DNA of 25,916 nucleotides, from the NCBI GenBank assembly GCA_964403795.1, contig CAYOHP010000021.1, forward strand, positions 48,376 to 74,291, written 5' to 3'. This document shows, piece by piece, positions 25,914 to 25,916 of this stretch; position 1 is the first letter of the stretch, and every line of letters starts with the position of its first letter. The notes under the pieces were generated by a model, which saw nothing but the letters and a program-made list of their open reading frames with translations, did no database searches and had not been told where the DNA came from. The DNA comes from CAYOHP01 sp964403795 [NCBI: uncultured bacterium]. GTDB taxonomy: Bacteria; Muiribacteriota; UBA6191; CAZXTJ01. The translations under genes and the position numbers were made by a program.

Positions 25914-25916
25914 CAG

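Overview
The window is very GC-rich (about 70% by eye), densely coded, and comes from a Gram-negative bacterium: it encodes an RND/TolC-type envelope-spanning efflux complex, several lipoproteins and many Sec-exported proteins. WG repeats, PEGA-type domains, a vWA-like secreted protein and an Npt1-like MFS-HEAT fusion suggest Acidobacteriota, Planctomycetota, Myxococcota or a related phylum. I cannot place it further without database searches. There are no rRNA or tRNA genes, insertion sequences, phage genes or CRISPR arrays. No gap between genes exceeds 300 bp; the longest is 22648-22906.

Layout. 1-5045 holds an unrecognised protein (possibly cut by the window edge), a WG-repeat exported protein (-), a GFA-type zinc protein (+), a PEGA-cyclophilin lipoprotein (-), and a bolA-monothiol glutaredoxin pair (+) that ends in a strong GC hairpin. 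5149-14854 is one co-directional cluster of six genes: a BlaI-family repressor, a short BlaR1-like M56 metalloprotease, a TolC-family outer-membrane factor, a CusB-like adaptor, a CusA-like RND pump and a small exported YHS/TRASH-like protein. Neighbours overlap by ATGA or nearly touch, except for a 64-bp gap before the TolC gene. That gap holds a promoter with a perfect inverted repeat between its -35 and -10. 14856-17797 (-) holds a secreted subtilisin-like protease and a small membrane protein. 17866-20478 (+) is an MFS transporter fused to HEAT-like repeats. 20503-23824 (-) has a vWA-like secreted protein and a lipoprotein. 24008-25165 (+) is a secreted protein with the look of a circularly permuted papain-like enzyme. 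25188-25913 (-) is a thioredoxin-like protein with a Gly/Pro-rich stalk.

How the genes may work together. The most interesting unit is the metal-efflux cluster. The M56 protein has a Cys/His-rich predicted extracytoplasmic loop and a Cys/His-rich C-terminal tail in place of the beta-lactam sensor of BlaR1, and the BlaI protein has no cysteine. I infer a BlaR1-style circuit: envelope metal is sensed by the M56 protein, BlaI is inactivated, and the operator at 6604-6620 is freed so that the pump, adaptor, outer-membrane factor and a periplasmic metal-binding protein are made.

A second recurring signal is a TAnnnT hexamer ending exactly six bases before the ATG of three genes that lack a Shine-Dalgarno sequence. 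It suggests leaderless transcripts, and similar hexamers lie 25-46 bases upstream of several genes that do have a ribosome binding site.
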